NCBI GenBank assembly: GCA_903899845.1
Contig: CAIUKV010000185.1
Coordinates: 1-43,545 of the forward strand
Direction: 5' to 3'
Length of the DNA stretch: 43,545 bases
From: an uncultured Actinomycetes bacterium
GTDB taxonomy: Bacteria > Actinomycetota > Acidimicrobiia > IMCC26256 > PALSA-555
This document shows, piece by piece, positions 6,776-14,517 of this stretch (position 1 is the first letter of the stretch; each line of letters opens with the position of its first letter). The translations under genes and the position numbers were made by a program. The notes beneath the pieces were generated by a model, which ran no database searches, was not told where the DNA came from, and saw only the letters and a program-made list of their open reading frames with translations.

Positions 6776-9670
6776 TCAGGCCGTGGTCTCGTACGCCTCG
6801 ACCGGCGGGCAGGAGCAGACCAGGTTCCGGTCGCCGAAGGCCTGGTCGATCCGGCTCACCGGCGGGAAGTACTTGTCGGCCATGGGTCCGCCGGTCGGAT
6901 TGGCCCCGAGGGCCCGGGGGTAGGCCCGGTCCCAGGCGTCGCCGGTGACGTCCTCGGCCGGGTGGGGGGCGTGGCGCAGGGGGCTGTCCTCCACCGCCCA
7001 CTCCCCCCGCTCCACGGCGGCGATCTCGGCCCGGATCCGGATCATGGCGTCGCAGAAGCGGTCGAGCTCGGCCTTGGCCTCCGACTCGGTCGGCTCCACC
7101 ATGAGGGTGCCCGCCACGGGGAACGACATGGTCGGGGCGTGGAAGCCGTAGTCGATGAGGCGCTTGGCCACGTCCTCGGCGCTGACCCCGGTCGACGCGG
7201 TGATGGGCCGGAGGTCGAGGATGCACTCGTGGGCGACCCGCCCGCTCGGTCCGGTGTAGAGGACCGGGTAGTGCCCGGCCAGGCGGGTGGCCACGTAGTT
7301 GGCGTTGCACACGGCGATCTCGGTGGCCCGGCGCAGGCCCTCCCCGCCCATCATGCGGACGTAGGCCCACGAGATGGGCAGGATCCCGGCCGAGCCCCAC
7401 GGCGCCCCCGACACCGGACCGACCCCGCCGGCCGGACCGGCGGCGGGCTGGAGCGGGTGGTTGGGCAGGTGCGGGGCCAGGTGCGCCTTCACCCCGATGG
7501 GTCCCACCCCCGGACCCCCTCCCCCGTGGGGGATGCAGAAGGTCTTGTGGAGGTTGAGGTGGGAGACGTCGGCGCCGAGCCAGCCCGGGCGGGCCAGGCC
7601 GACCAGCGCGTTGAGGTTGGCGCCGTCGAGGTACACCTGGCCGCCCCGCTCGTGGACCACGGCGCAGATCTCCCGGATCTGCTCCTCGTAGACGCCGTGG
7701 GTCGACGGGTACGTCACCATCAGGGCGGCGAGGCGGTCCGCGTGCTCCTCGGCCCGGGCCCGCAGGTCCTCGAGGTCGACGTTGCCCTCGTCGTCGCACT
7801 TCACCACGACCACCCGCATGCCGCACATCGCCGCGCTGGCCGGGTTGGTGCCGTGGGCGCTGGCCGGGATCAGGCAGACGTCGCGGTGCGCGTCCCCGTT
7901 GGCCCGGTGGTAGGCCCGGATCGCGAGGAGGCCCGCGAACTCCCCCTGCGACCCGGCGTTGGGCTGGAGCGACACGGCGTCGTAGCCCGTGACCTCGGCC
8001 AGCCACGCCTCGAGGTCGGCGAAGAGCCGGAGGTATCCCGCAGCCTGGTCGATCGGCGCGAACGGGTGGATGGCGGCGAACGCCGGCCAGGTGATCGGGG
8101 TCATCTCCGCGGTGGCGTTGAGCTTCATCGTGCACGAGCCGAGCGGGATCATCGTGCGGTCGAGCGCGAGGTCGCGGTCGGCGAGGCGGCGCAGGTACCG
8201 CAACATCCCGGTCTCGGAGTGGTACTGCGAGAACACCGGGTGGGTGAGGAACTCGCTGGTGCGCCGGAGCGGCGCCGGGATGCCCTCGGGGGCGTCACGG
8301 TCGAGCGCGGCAACGGCGCCCGCGTCGCCGGGCACGCCGAACCCGCCCCAGACCGCAGCGACCGTCGCGGCGGTCGAGGTCTCGTCGAGGGCCACGACCA
8401 CGGTGTCGGCGTCGACCCGGCGGAGGTTCACCCCGCGGTCGAGGGCGGCGGCGACCACGGCGTCGGCCCGGCCGGGCACCCGCAGGGTGAGCGTGTCGAA
8501 GTGGTCCGGGGTCACGACCTCGACCCCACCGCGACGCAGGCCCTCGGCGAGCACGGCGGTGAGGCGGTGCACCCGGGCGGCGATGCGCCGGAGGCCGTCG
8601 GGCCCGTGGTACATCGCGTACAGCGAGCTGATCACCGACAGCAGGACCTGCGCGGTGCAGATGTTGCTGGTCGCCTTCTCGCGCCGGATGTGCTGCTCGC
8701 GGGTCTGGAGCGCGAGGCGCAGCGCCGGTCGCCCACCGGCGTCGAGCGACACCCCGACGAGGCGCCCGGGCAGGTTGCGGGCGTAGGCCTCACGGGTGCC
8801 GAGGAAGCCGGCGTGCGGACCGCCGAAGCCGAGGGGCACGCCGAAGCGCTGGGCCGAGCCGATCACGACGTCGGCGCCCCACTCCCCCGGCGGGGCGCAG
8901 AGCGTGCAGGCCAGCAGGTCGGTGGCCACGACCACGAGGACCCCGGCGTCGTGCAGCGCGGCGACCGCCGGCGCGAGGTCCCGCAGGGCACCGCCGGTCC
9001 CCGGGTGCTGGAGCAGCGCGCCGAACACGCCGCCCGCCGCGTCGGGGTGCACCTCCCCCACCACCACGGCGATGCCGAGCGGCTCGGCCCGCGTGCGCAG
9101 GACGGCGACCGTGTGCGGGTGGGTCTCGGCGTCGACGAGGAAGGTGTCGCCGGCCTTGCCGTTGACCCGGTGGCAGAGGGCCATCGCCTCGGCCGCCGCG
9201 GTCGGCTCGTCGAGGAGCGACGCGTTGGCGACCTCGGTGCCGGTCAGGTCGGTGATCAGGGTCTGGAAGTTGAGGAGGACCTCGAGGCGGCCCTGGGAGA
9301 TCTCCGGCTGGTACGGGGTGTAGGCGGTGTACCACGCCGGGTTCTCGAGCACGTTGCGCTGGATCACCCCCGGGGTGACGGTCCCGTGGTAGCCGAGGCC
9401 GAGCAGCGACGCCACCACCCGGTTCTCGGCCGCGAGGGCCGCGAGCTCGGCGAGCATCGCCGCCTCCCCCACCGGGGCCGGCAGCGCGAGGTCCGACCGG
9501 TCCCGGATCGTCTCGGGCACCGCCACGTCGACGAGCTCCGCGAGCGACCCGCACCCGAGCGTCGCGAGCATGGCCGCGAGGTCGTCGGCGTCGGGCCCGA
9601 TGTGGCGCCCGGCGAACGCCGTGGCGTCGAGCGCGTCGAGCTCGGACAGGGAGGGCGTCGGGTCGGACAT
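6776..9670 (-). CDS. gcvP: Glycine dehydrogenase (decarboxylating), P-protein of the glycine cleavage system
   Basis: 964 residues, full length for the fused alpha/beta P-protein. It decarboxylates glycine with pyridoxal phosphate and passes the aminomethyl group to lipoylated GcvH. Visible marks: [18 protein letters not shown] at the start, [20 protein letters not shown] in the N-terminal half, [13 protein letters not shown] at mid-protein, and [16 protein letters not shown], in which Lys ~709 is the Schiff-base lysine. The ATG at 9670 is preceded by GAGGAG at 6-nt spacing. A tandem glycine riboswitch and two leader hairpins lie upstream, so expression should respond to glycine. Long opposite-strand ORFs here (e.g. 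6962-9775) are codon shadows. Confidence 0.97.
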   Translation of the reverse strand: MSDPTPSLSELDALDATAFAGRHIGPDADDLAAMLATLGCGSLAELVDVAVPETIRDRSDLALPAPVGEAAMLAELAALAAENRVVASLLGLGYHGTVTPGVIQRNVLENPAWYTAYTPYQPEISQGRLEVLLNFQTLITDLTGTEVANASLLDEPTAAAEAMALCHRVNGKAGDTFLVDAETHPHTVAVLRTRAEPLGIAVVVGEVHPDAAGGVFGALLQHPGTGGALRDLAPAVAALHDAGVLVVVATDLLACTLCAPPGEWGADVVIGSAQRFGVPLGFGGPHAGFLGTREAYARNLPGRLVGVSLDAGGRPALRLALQTREQHIRREKATSNICTAQVLLSVISSLYAMYHGPDGLRRIAARVHRLTAVLAEGLRRGGVEVVTPDHFDTLTLRVPGRADAVVAAALDRGVNLRRVDADTVVVALDETSTAATVAAVWGGFGVPGDAGAVAALDRDAPEGIPAPLRRTSEFLTHPVFSQYHSETGMLRYLRRLADRDLALDRTMIPLGSCTMKLNATAEMTPITWPAFAAIHPFAPIDQAAGYLRLFADLEAWLAEVTGYDAVSLQPNAGSQGEFAGLLAIRAYHRANGDAHRDVCLIPASAHGTNPASAAMCGMRVVVVKCDDEGNVDLEDLRARAEEHADRLAALMVTYPSTHGVYEEQIREICAVVHERGGQVYLDGANLNALVGLARPGWLGADVSHLNLHKTFCIPHGGGGPGVGPIGVKAHLAPHLPNHPLQPAAGPAGGVGPVSGAPWGSAGILPISWAYVRMMGGEGLRRATEIAVCNANYVATRLAGHYPVLYTGPSGRVAHECILDLRPITASTGVSAEDVAKRLIDYGFHAPTMSFPVAGTLMVEPTESEAKAELDRFCDAMIRIRAEIAAVERGEWAVEDSPLRHAPHPAEDVTGDAWDRAYPRALGANPTGGPMADKYFPPVSRIDQAFGDRNLVCSCPPVEAYETTA

Positions 9671-9695
9671 GCGGGGCTCCTCGACTCGGGGTGCG

Positions 9696-9747
9696 CCGCC
9701 CGGGGTACGGGCGGGCGCGGGGCGGGCAGCCCGGACCGGCGTCCGGG
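9696..9747 (-). promoter_or_regulatory. Leader hairpins between the glycine riboswitch and gcvP (probable expression platform)
   Basis: Two perfect stems lie between aptamer 2 and the gcvP start. CCCGGAC/GTCCGGG (9730-9736 with 9741-9747) closes a 4-nt loop just 5 nt past the aptamer. CCGCCCG/CGGGCGG (9696-9702 with 9708-9714) closes a 5-nt loop 13 nt before the Shine-Dalgarno. Neither has a U-tract. They could form a terminator-like switch or mask translation; the sequence does not decide. Confidence 0.45.
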
Positions 9748-9752
9748 ACCGC

Positions 9753-9957
9753 TCCCCCTCTGTCGTGGGACCTGAGAGATTCGCTCCGGCCGGGGGGCCG
9801 GACCTTTCCCCGTCGGTGAGACGGGCACGCCCGCCTGCTCTCCAGAGTCGCCTCGTCCGGGCGGTTCGTGGGCCTGAGAGTTTCCGGGGAGTGGTTGCTC
9901 CTTCGGCGTCCCCGGCCCTACTGGCCCCGGGGGGCAGCGGTGCCGACGACTCTCCCG
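9753..9957 (-). promoter_or_regulatory. Tandem glycine riboswitch (two aptamers) upstream of gcvP
   Basis: Read on the minus strand, aptamer 1 (~9957-9863) runs from GGGAGAG through GACGCCGAAGGAGCAACC to AACTCTCAGGCCCACGAACC. The linker GCGACTCTGGAGAGCAGG follows. Aptamer 2 (~9845-9753) has CACCGACGGGGAAAGG and AATCTCTCAGGTCCCACGAC, then AGAGGGGG. These are the diagnostic conserved blocks of the two-aptamer glycine riboswitch (as before B. subtilis gcvT), including the inter-aptamer linker. It normally turns on glycine catabolism genes when glycine is high. Here it lies after the gcvT stop and before gcvP. A possible -10 (TACGCT, 9987-9992) sits ~30 nt upstream, which would give gcvP its own transcript. 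Confidence 0.95.
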
Positions 9958-10021
9958 CCCGGCGTCAGCGGCGTATGTCGGTTCGGAGCGTACCCCGGGA
10001 CCCGACCCCCGGCGCGCATCG

Positions 10022-10053
10022 CGCGGTCGCGCGGTCGAGTGGTCGCTCGGTCG
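10022..10053. repeat. Degenerate 8-bp tandem repeat after gcvT
   Basis: About four units of the form CGACCRCG (minus strand) directly follow the gcvT stop at 10064, ending ~65 bp before the riboswitch. Units differ at one to three positions. No protein is supported here. Confidence 0.5.
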
Positions 10054-10063
10054 TGCGGCTGGG

Positions 10064-11152
10064 TCAGCGGGACCAGAACGGCAGGGTGACGACCTCGCCG
10101 GCCAGGGTCCGGCCCCGCACGTCGATGCCGACGGCCGCGCCCACCGCGACCTGCGGCGGCACCAGGGCGAGCGCGATGCCGTGGCCCAGCATCGGCGAGA
10201 AGTTCCCGCTCGTGACCTCGCCCACGGCCGTGCCGTCGACCAGCACCGCGCTCCCCTGCCGCGCGGGCTGGCGTCCCTCCGTCGCGATGCCGACCAGACG
10301 CCGGGCCACGCCCCGCTCCCGCTCGGCGAGCAGCACGTCGCGCCCGCGGAAGTCGCCCTTGTCGAAACGGACGACCCAGGCCAGCCCGGCCTGCAGCGGC
10401 GTGATGCCCGGTCCGAGCTCGTGGCCGTGGAGCGGCAGCCCCGCCTCGAGCCGCAGCGTGTCGCGGCAGCCGAGCCCGGCGGGCACGATGCCGGCGGCGA
10501 GCACCGCGTCCCACACCGCGCGCGCCCCCGCCGCCGGGACGTGCAGCTCGACCCCGTCCTCGCCCGTGTACCCGGTGCCGGCGGCGTACCCCTCGACCGC
10601 CCCGAAGGTCACCGGCGCGACCCCGAACCGGGGGACGGCGGCGGCGGCAGGGAGCACCGGCTCGAGCCGCGCGCGGGCCTGAGGGCCCTGCACCGCCAGC
10701 ACCACCCGGGTCGCGGTGACGTCGACGACCGAGCCGGCACGACCCTCGACCGCCGCCCCGGCGCCGGCGCCCAGCGCCTCGGCGATCCGGTCGGTGTTCG
10801 ACGCGTTCGGCATGACCAGGTAGTCGTCGGCGTCGAGCCACCACACGATGATGTCGTCGACGACGTGCCCGTCGTCGGGGTCGCACAGGTGCGTGTACTG
10901 GGCCCGCCCCGGGGCGATCCGGTCGAGGTCGTTGGTGAGCGCGGCCTGGAGCCGGGCATGGCTTCCCGGCCCCTGCACGCGCAGGGAGCCCAGGTGCGAC
11001 ACGTCGAACACCGCTGCGGCGGTCCGGCAGGCGCGGTGCTCCTCCAGGACGCTCGTGTACTGGATCGGCATGTCCCAGCCGCCGAACTCCACCATGCGCG
11101 CGCCGAGCGCGCGATGGGCCGCGTCGAGTGGGCTGGTGCGCAGCTCGGGGAT
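10064..11152 (-). CDS. gcvT: Aminomethyltransferase, T-protein of the glycine cleavage system
   Basis: GcvT takes the aminomethyl group from GcvH, releases ammonia and forms methylene-tetrahydrofolate. Family marks: MVEFGGWDMPIQY, FDVSHLG, TNDLDRIAPGRAQYTHLC, YTGEDGVELH, GCRDTLRLEAGLPLHGHEL and GEVTSGNFSPMLG. The first ATG (11095) would begin at ARMVEFGGW and cut off the conserved LRTSPLDAAHRALGAR block. That block is in frame upstream with no ATG, GTG or TTG between it and the stop of the MerR gene. The only well-placed start is an ATC at 11152, 7 nt after GAGGGGGG, giving 362 residues. I therefore annotate an AUC start; a sequencing error at this codon is the alternative. Confidence 0.9.
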   Translation of the reverse strand: MPELRTSPLDAAHRALGARMVEFGGWDMPIQYTSVLEEHRACRTAAAVFDVSHLGSLRVQGPGSHARLQAALTNDLDRIAPGRAQYTHLCDPDDGHVVDDIIVWWLDADDYLVMPNASNTDRIAEALGAGAGAAVEGRAGSVVDVTATRVVLAVQGPQARARLEPVLPAAAAVPRFGVAPVTFGAVEGYAAGTGYTGEDGVELHVPAAGARAVWDAVLAAGIVPAGLGCRDTLRLEAGLPLHGHELGPGITPLQAGLAWVVRFDKGDFRGRDVLLAERERGVARRLVGIATEGRQPARQGSAVLVDGTAVGEVTSGNFSPMLGHGIALALVPPQVAVGAAVGIDVRGRTLAGEVVTLPFWSR

Positions 11153-11155
11153 GGC

Positions 11156-11638
11156 TCAGCCCCCCTCGCCGACGGCCCGGCGCGTGGAGCGCCCGACCGG
11201 GGCGGGGGCGTCGACCGGCTCGGGCGCGAGGTCCACGATGGCGGCGTCGATCTCGCCGACCATCGACCCGAGCGGGACGATGTTGAGGACGCCCTGGCCC
11301 CGACGCACGAGGTCGATGAGCGTCTCGCCGTCGCGGGCGAGGACCGATCGGCCACCGTCGAGCACGAGGCTCGCGGTGTCCCAGTCCTCGCCGAGGTCGT
11401 CACGGAGGTACTCGATCGCCTTGCGGGCGGCCTGCAGGGTGACCCCCGAGTCGAGCAGGCTCTTCACCACCTTGAGTCGCACGAGGTCGCGGTAGGAGTA
11501 GCGGCGCTGCGAGCCGCTCCCCCGGGCGTCGGCCAGGGACGGCCGGACCAGGTCGGTCCGGGCCCAGTAGTCCATCTGGCGGTAGGTGATCCCCACGATG
11601 CTGCAGACCTGGGGTCCGCTGAAGCCGTTCTCGGACAC
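11156..11638 (-). CDS. MerR-family transcriptional regulator (Rv1830/ResR-like)
   Basis: 160 residues from the GTG at 11638, chosen for GAGGAGG just upstream. The ORF-track start at 11764 adds 42 low-complexity residues. The N-terminal winged helix-turn-helix reads SGPQVCSIVGITYRQMDYWA, then RPSLADARGSGSQRRYSYRD and VKSLLDSGVTLQAARKAIEY. The rest has an ETLIDLVRRGQGVLNIVPLG segment typical of the Rv1830-like members that lie between the DUF151 nuclease and gcvP in actinobacteria. No metal- or drug-binding effector domain is seen. The stop is 3 nt before the probable gcvT start, so gcvT is translationally coupled. A strong promoter and a 28-bp palindrome lie upstream, suggesting autoregulation. 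Confidence 0.88.
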   Translation of the reverse strand: MSENGFSGPQVCSIVGITYRQMDYWARTDLVRPSLADARGSGSQRRYSYRDLVRLKVVKSLLDSGVTLQAARKAIEYLRDDLGEDWDTASLVLDGGRSVLARDGETLIDLVRRGQGVLNIVPLGSMVGEIDAAIVDLAPEPVDAPAPVGRSTRRAVGEGG

Positions 11639-11724
11639 GGGTGCCTCCTCGGTGGGCCCCTCGCGGGGCGGGGACGGGCCGGACGGGCGAGGGACGGGGG
11701 CCGGGGCGGCTCGGGTCCGTGGAG

Positions 11725-11752
11725 TCACACCGGCGTAACTACGGGCGTGTAA
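11725..11752. promoter_or_regulatory. Imperfect palindrome (candidate MerR operator)
   Basis: Minus strand TTACACGCCCGTAG / TTACGCCGGTGTGA. The symmetric core is TNACAC-N3-CGTA-N2-TACG-N3-GTGTNA, matching at 20 of 28 positions. It abuts the -10 and covers the expected transcription start of the MerR-gcvT transcript, a repressing position. Confidence 0.55.
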
Positions 11753-11780
11753 GGCTAGCCCCACGGTCGAGCGCCGTCAA
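11752..11780 (-). promoter_or_regulatory. Sigma-70-type promoter for the MerR–gcvT transcript
   Basis: TTGACG (-35, 11775-11780) and TAGCCT (-10, 11752-11757) on the minus strand with exactly 17 bp between. The predicted start is near 11745, giving a leader of ~105 nt before the GTG at 11638. It is the best -35/-10 pair I see in the window. Confidence 0.65.
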
Positions 11781-11824
11781 CGTCCGGTCGAGCGTCAGGA
11801 TCGACCTCCGGTGCAGGTCGATGC

Positions 11825-12910
11825 TCAGCCCGCCCGGACCGAGCCCGACCGCAGCCACCGGTCGAGGCCGGCGAGCTGCTCGGGCGTTCCCAGCACCACC
11901 AGGGTGGCCCCGGGGACGAGCGCGGCGTCGTCGCCGGGCCCGAGCGCCACCGGCTCCCCGGGCATTCCTGCGCTGTCGCCCCCGGGCGCCCCGGCCGCGT
12001 CGCCCCCGGCCACGCTCGTGAACTCGCCCCCGGGGCGACGCAGGGCGAGGACCAGCACCCCGGTCGCCTCCCGGAGCCCGCACTCGCCCAGTCGGCGCCC
12101 GAGCACCGGGGACCCGGCGGGGACCACGACCTGCTCGAGCCGGACCGCCTCTCCCGACCCGGGGGCGACCAGGTCGACGAAGTCGGCCACCACCGGCTGG
12201 AGGGCGAAGGTGGCGAGCCGAACCGCCCCGAGCCGGAGCGGGTTCACGACGTGGTCGACCCCCGCCCGCACCAGCTTCGCCTCGCTCGCCTCGGCGTTGG
12301 CCCGGGCGACGATGCGCACGTCGGGGCCGAGGGCGCGGGCCGACAGGACCGCCGAGATCGCGTCGGCGTCGGACTGGAGGCTCACGATGAGCGTGCTCGC
12401 CCGGGCCAGCCCGGCGGCGACGAGGACCTCGTCGTCGGTCGCGTCCCCCTCGACCACGAGGAGGCCCTCGGCCGAGGCGAGGGCGACCCGGTCGGGCTCG
12501 CGGTCCACGACGACGACCGGACTGCGATCGGCCAGCAGGGGCACGATCCCCCGACCGACCCGGCCGTAGCCGCAGATCACGACGTGACCCCGCAGGGCCT
12601 CGATGCGGCGCTCCATGCGCTTCCTCCCCCACCGCCCGAGCTGGTGCTCGAGCACGTCCTCGATCAGTCCGACGATCGCGTACAGGGCGACGCCGACCCC
12701 GACGACCATGAGCGCGATGGCGAAGAGCCGCGCCCGCGTCCCGAGGGGCTCGACCTCGCCGAAGCCGACCGTGGTGACGGTCATGACGGTCTGGTACGCG
12801 GCATCGACCGGGGAGAACCCCTCCACCAACCAGAACCACCCGGTGCCGACCACGGCGACCGCGGTGAGCAGCCCGAGGCCGAGCCGGACCCGACGCCGCC
12901 CGTCGTTCAC
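11825..12910 (-). CDS. Two-helix potassium channel with RCK (TrkA-N/TrkA-C) domain
   Basis: 361 residues. The N-terminus has a hydrophobic helix (~10-28), a pore loop with the selectivity filter TTVGFGE (46-52) and a second helix (LFAIALMVVGVGVALYAIVGL). A cytoplasmic RCK/TrkA-N domain starts at HVVICGYGRVGRG (~109), with the nucleotide-binding GYGRVG and a strand-end VDREPD. A TrkA-C-like module is near the end, interrupted by a Gly/Ala-rich insertion (GGDAAGAPGGDSAGMPG). Such channels conduct K+ and are gated by ligands on the RCK ring. The GTG start lies 13 nt after the DUF151 stop, so it is probably in the same operon, although it is not part of the conserved mycobacterial cluster. Confidence 0.88.
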   Translation of the reverse strand: MNDGRRRVRLGLGLLTAVAVVGTGWFWLVEGFSPVDAAYQTVMTVTTVGFGEVEPLGTRARLFAIALMVVGVGVALYAIVGLIEDVLEHQLGRWGRKRMERRIEALRGHVVICGYGRVGRGIVPLLADRSPVVVVDREPDRVALASAEGLLVVEGDATDDEVLVAAGLARASTLIVSLQSDADAISAVLSARALGPDVRIVARANAEASEAKLVRAGVDHVVNPLRLGAVRLATFALQPVVADFVDLVAPGSGEAVRLEQVVVPAGSPVLGRRLGECGLREATGVLVLALRRPGGEFTSVAGGDAAGAPGGDSAGMPGEPVALGPGDDAALVPGATLVVLGTPEQLAGLDRWLRSGSVRAG

Positions 12911-12923
12911 GACGCGCGCGGTC

Positions 12924-13430
12924 TCAGTCGGCGAAGTCCTCGGGCCGGACCTGCTCGAGGAACTCCCGGAACTCGTCGAGGTCGGGCACCGGGCCCTCGT
13001 CGTCGCTCTCGTCGGCGTCGTCGCCCTCGTACAGCACCCCGGCCTCGTCGAGGACGTCGGTCGCGGCCAGGATGGGCACGGTGTGGTCCATGCGCACGGC
13101 GAGCGCGATGGCGTCCGAGGGCCGGGCCGAGACCCGCCACTGCTCGTCGCCCCGCCGGAGGGCGAGCTCGGCGAAGAAGGTGCCGTCGTGCAGCTCGGTG
13201 ATGGCCACCTGCTCGAGCGTCACGCCCGCGTCGGCCATCACCACGGCGAAGAGGTCATGGGTCATCGGCCGGGGCACGTCGACGCCCTGCAGCGCGTAGC
13301 TGATGGCGGTGGCCTCCGGGATGCCGATGAAGATCGGCAGGTAGCGGGGCCCGCCCTCCTCGCGCAGGAGCACGACCGGCTGGTTGTTGGGCATCTCCAC
13401 CCGGACGCCCAAGAGTGTCATCGGGACCAC
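12924..13430 (-). CDS. DUF151 bifunctional nuclease-family protein (Rv1829-like)
   Basis: 168 residues. The conserved DUF151 core is present: LLGVRVEMPNNQPVVLLRE, LPIFIGIPEATAISYALQG, PRPMTHDLF and SARPSDAIALAVRMD. Plant homologues are reported as bifunctional DNase/RNase enzymes; the bacterial role is unclear. The tail is acidic (GDDADESDDEG). The gene is between the two MerR genes exactly as in mycobacteria. GGAGGTG lies just upstream of the GTG at 13430; the ATG at 13421 is the alternative start. A TACGCT -10 at 13452-13457 suggests its own transcript. Confidence 0.9.
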   Translation of the reverse strand: MVPMTLLGVRVEMPNNQPVVLLREEGGPRYLPIFIGIPEATAISYALQGVDVPRPMTHDLFAVVMADAGVTLEQVAITELHDGTFFAELALRRGDEQWRVSARPSDAIALAVRMDHTVPILAATDVLDEAGVLYEGDDADESDDEGPVPDLDEFREFLEQVRPEDFAD

Positions 13431-13531
13431 GACACCTCCGATTCGCCGCCGAGCGTACCACCGCCCTCCGCCGCCCCTCCCGGGACCTCCGGCCGGACCG
13501 ACCGGGCCGCCGGTCGGTCGGCGCGCCGGTC

Positions 13532-13565
13532 GGGCGGGACTGCCGGCCGGGCGGGACCGCCGGCC
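13532..13565. repeat. Two tandem 17-bp repeats after the FtsR-like gene
   Basis: GGGCGGGACTGCCGGCC is followed immediately by GGGCGGGACCGCCGGCC (one mismatch) in the 142-bp gap after the MerR stop at 13573. The GC-rich, partly self-complementary DNA might terminate transcription before the DUF151 promoter. No gene is seen here. Confidence 0.5.
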
Positions 13566-13572
13566 GGGGCGG

Positions 13573-14517
13573 TCAGTCGCCCAGCGCCTCGTCGACCGCG
13601 CGCCGCAGGAGCACCCCGCGCAGCGTGCGGGCCTCGGCCACCAGCTCGCCGAGGGTGTCGTCGACCTTGCCCCGCGACACCGGGTTCCGCTGTCGCAGGT
13701 ACGGCGCCAGGACCTGCTGGAACAGCGCCGCCTCGCGCTCGGTGAAGTGCACGTACATCTTGAGGTGTCGGGGCTGGATGCCGTGGCGGGCGAGCGCGGT
13801 CGCCGCCTGCACGCACACCAGCGCGTCGCGGTCGAAGAACGCCCGGATCCCGTCGTCGTGGAACGCCTTGATCACCCCGTAGCGCTCGAGCTCGTCGAGC
13901 ACGGCCTCGGTCACGCCGGCGGCGCGCGCGAGCCCGACCCGGTCGTAGCTCTCGGGGCCGGCGTCGTCGCCCACCGGCTCGCCGTCGAGGACGAGCGGCA
14001 GGGTCAGCTCGCGGGTGCGGCGACGCGGCGGCACCGCCGCCGGGGCCGCCGGTGCAGGATCGGTGGCCGCGGCCGGGGTCGGCGCCGGGGTCGGAGTCGG
14101 AGTCGGAGCCGGAGTCGGGGCCACCGCCGGGGTCGGATCGGGAGTCACCGGCGCGGGCGGGGCGGCGGGCGGGGCGGCCACCGGGGCGGCGACGGGCGAG
14201 GCGGCGGGTGCGGGAGCCGGCGCGGCGCCGGGCGTCGGCGCCGGTAGGTCGCCGGTCGTGGGGTCGTGCGCCTCGAGCCGCTCCTTGATGACCTTGAGCG
14301 GCATGTAGGAATCGCGCTGCTCGGTGAGGATCCACCGCAACCGGGCGACGTCGGCCGCCCGGAACTTCCGGTACCCGGACGGCGTGCGCTCGGGATCGAT
14401 GAGCCCCTGACTCTCGAGGAAGCGGATCTTCGACACGGTCGCGTCCGGGAAGTCGGCCTGCAACGCGGCGAGGACCTCCCCGATCGAGAAGTGGGTGGCG
14501 TCGCCGCCGTCGCTCAT
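13573..14517 (-). CDS. ftsR: MerR-family regulator, FtsR (Rv1828)-like
   Basis: 314 residues from the ATG at 14517, which overlaps the FHA stop (ATGA). The N-terminal MerR helix-turn-helix reads FSIGEVLAALQADFPDATVS, KIRFLESQGLIDPERTPSGY, RKFRAADVARLRWIL. The C-terminal half (from RRRTRELTLPL) has a second helical module, VGLARAAGVTEAVLDELERY, then CVQAATALARHGIQPRHLKM, as in FtsR/Rv1828, which regulates cell-division genes in corynebacteria. Between them is an unusually long Pro/Ala/Thr/Val linker (~residues 88-170, PTPAPTPTPTPAPTP), encoded by repetitive GC-rich DNA that varies in length easily. The order FHA–MerR–DUF151 matches garA-Rv1828-Rv1829. Confidence 0.88.
   Translation of the reverse strand: MSDGGDATHFSIGEVLAALQADFPDATVSKIRFLESQGLIDPERTPSGYRKFRAADVARLRWILTEQRDSYMPLKVIKERLEAHDPTTGDLPAPTPGAAPAPAPAASPVAAPVAAPPAAPPAPVTPDPTPAVAPTPAPTPTPTPAPTPAAATDPAPAAPAAVPPRRRTRELTLPLVLDGEPVGDDAGPESYDRVGLARAAGVTEAVLDELERYGVIKAFHDDGIRAFFDRDALVCVQAATALARHGIQPRHLKMYVHFTEREAALFQQVLAPYLRQRNPVSRGKVDDTLGELVAEARTLRGVLLRRAVDEALGD

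Noticed and set aside
5574-8135. 853-residue minus-strand ORF
   Set aside because: Arg/Gly/Pro-rich shadow frame that runs through both the HNH gene and gcvP; no family motifs.
6962-9775. 937-residue plus-strand ORF opposite gcvP
   Set aside because: Antisense shadow caused by GC-rich codon use; composition is Gly/Arg/His/Val and has no recognisable domain.
9753-9957. Riboswitch-like element read as plus-strand RNA
   Set aside because: The conserved blocks appear only in the minus-strand reading, which also points to gcvP.
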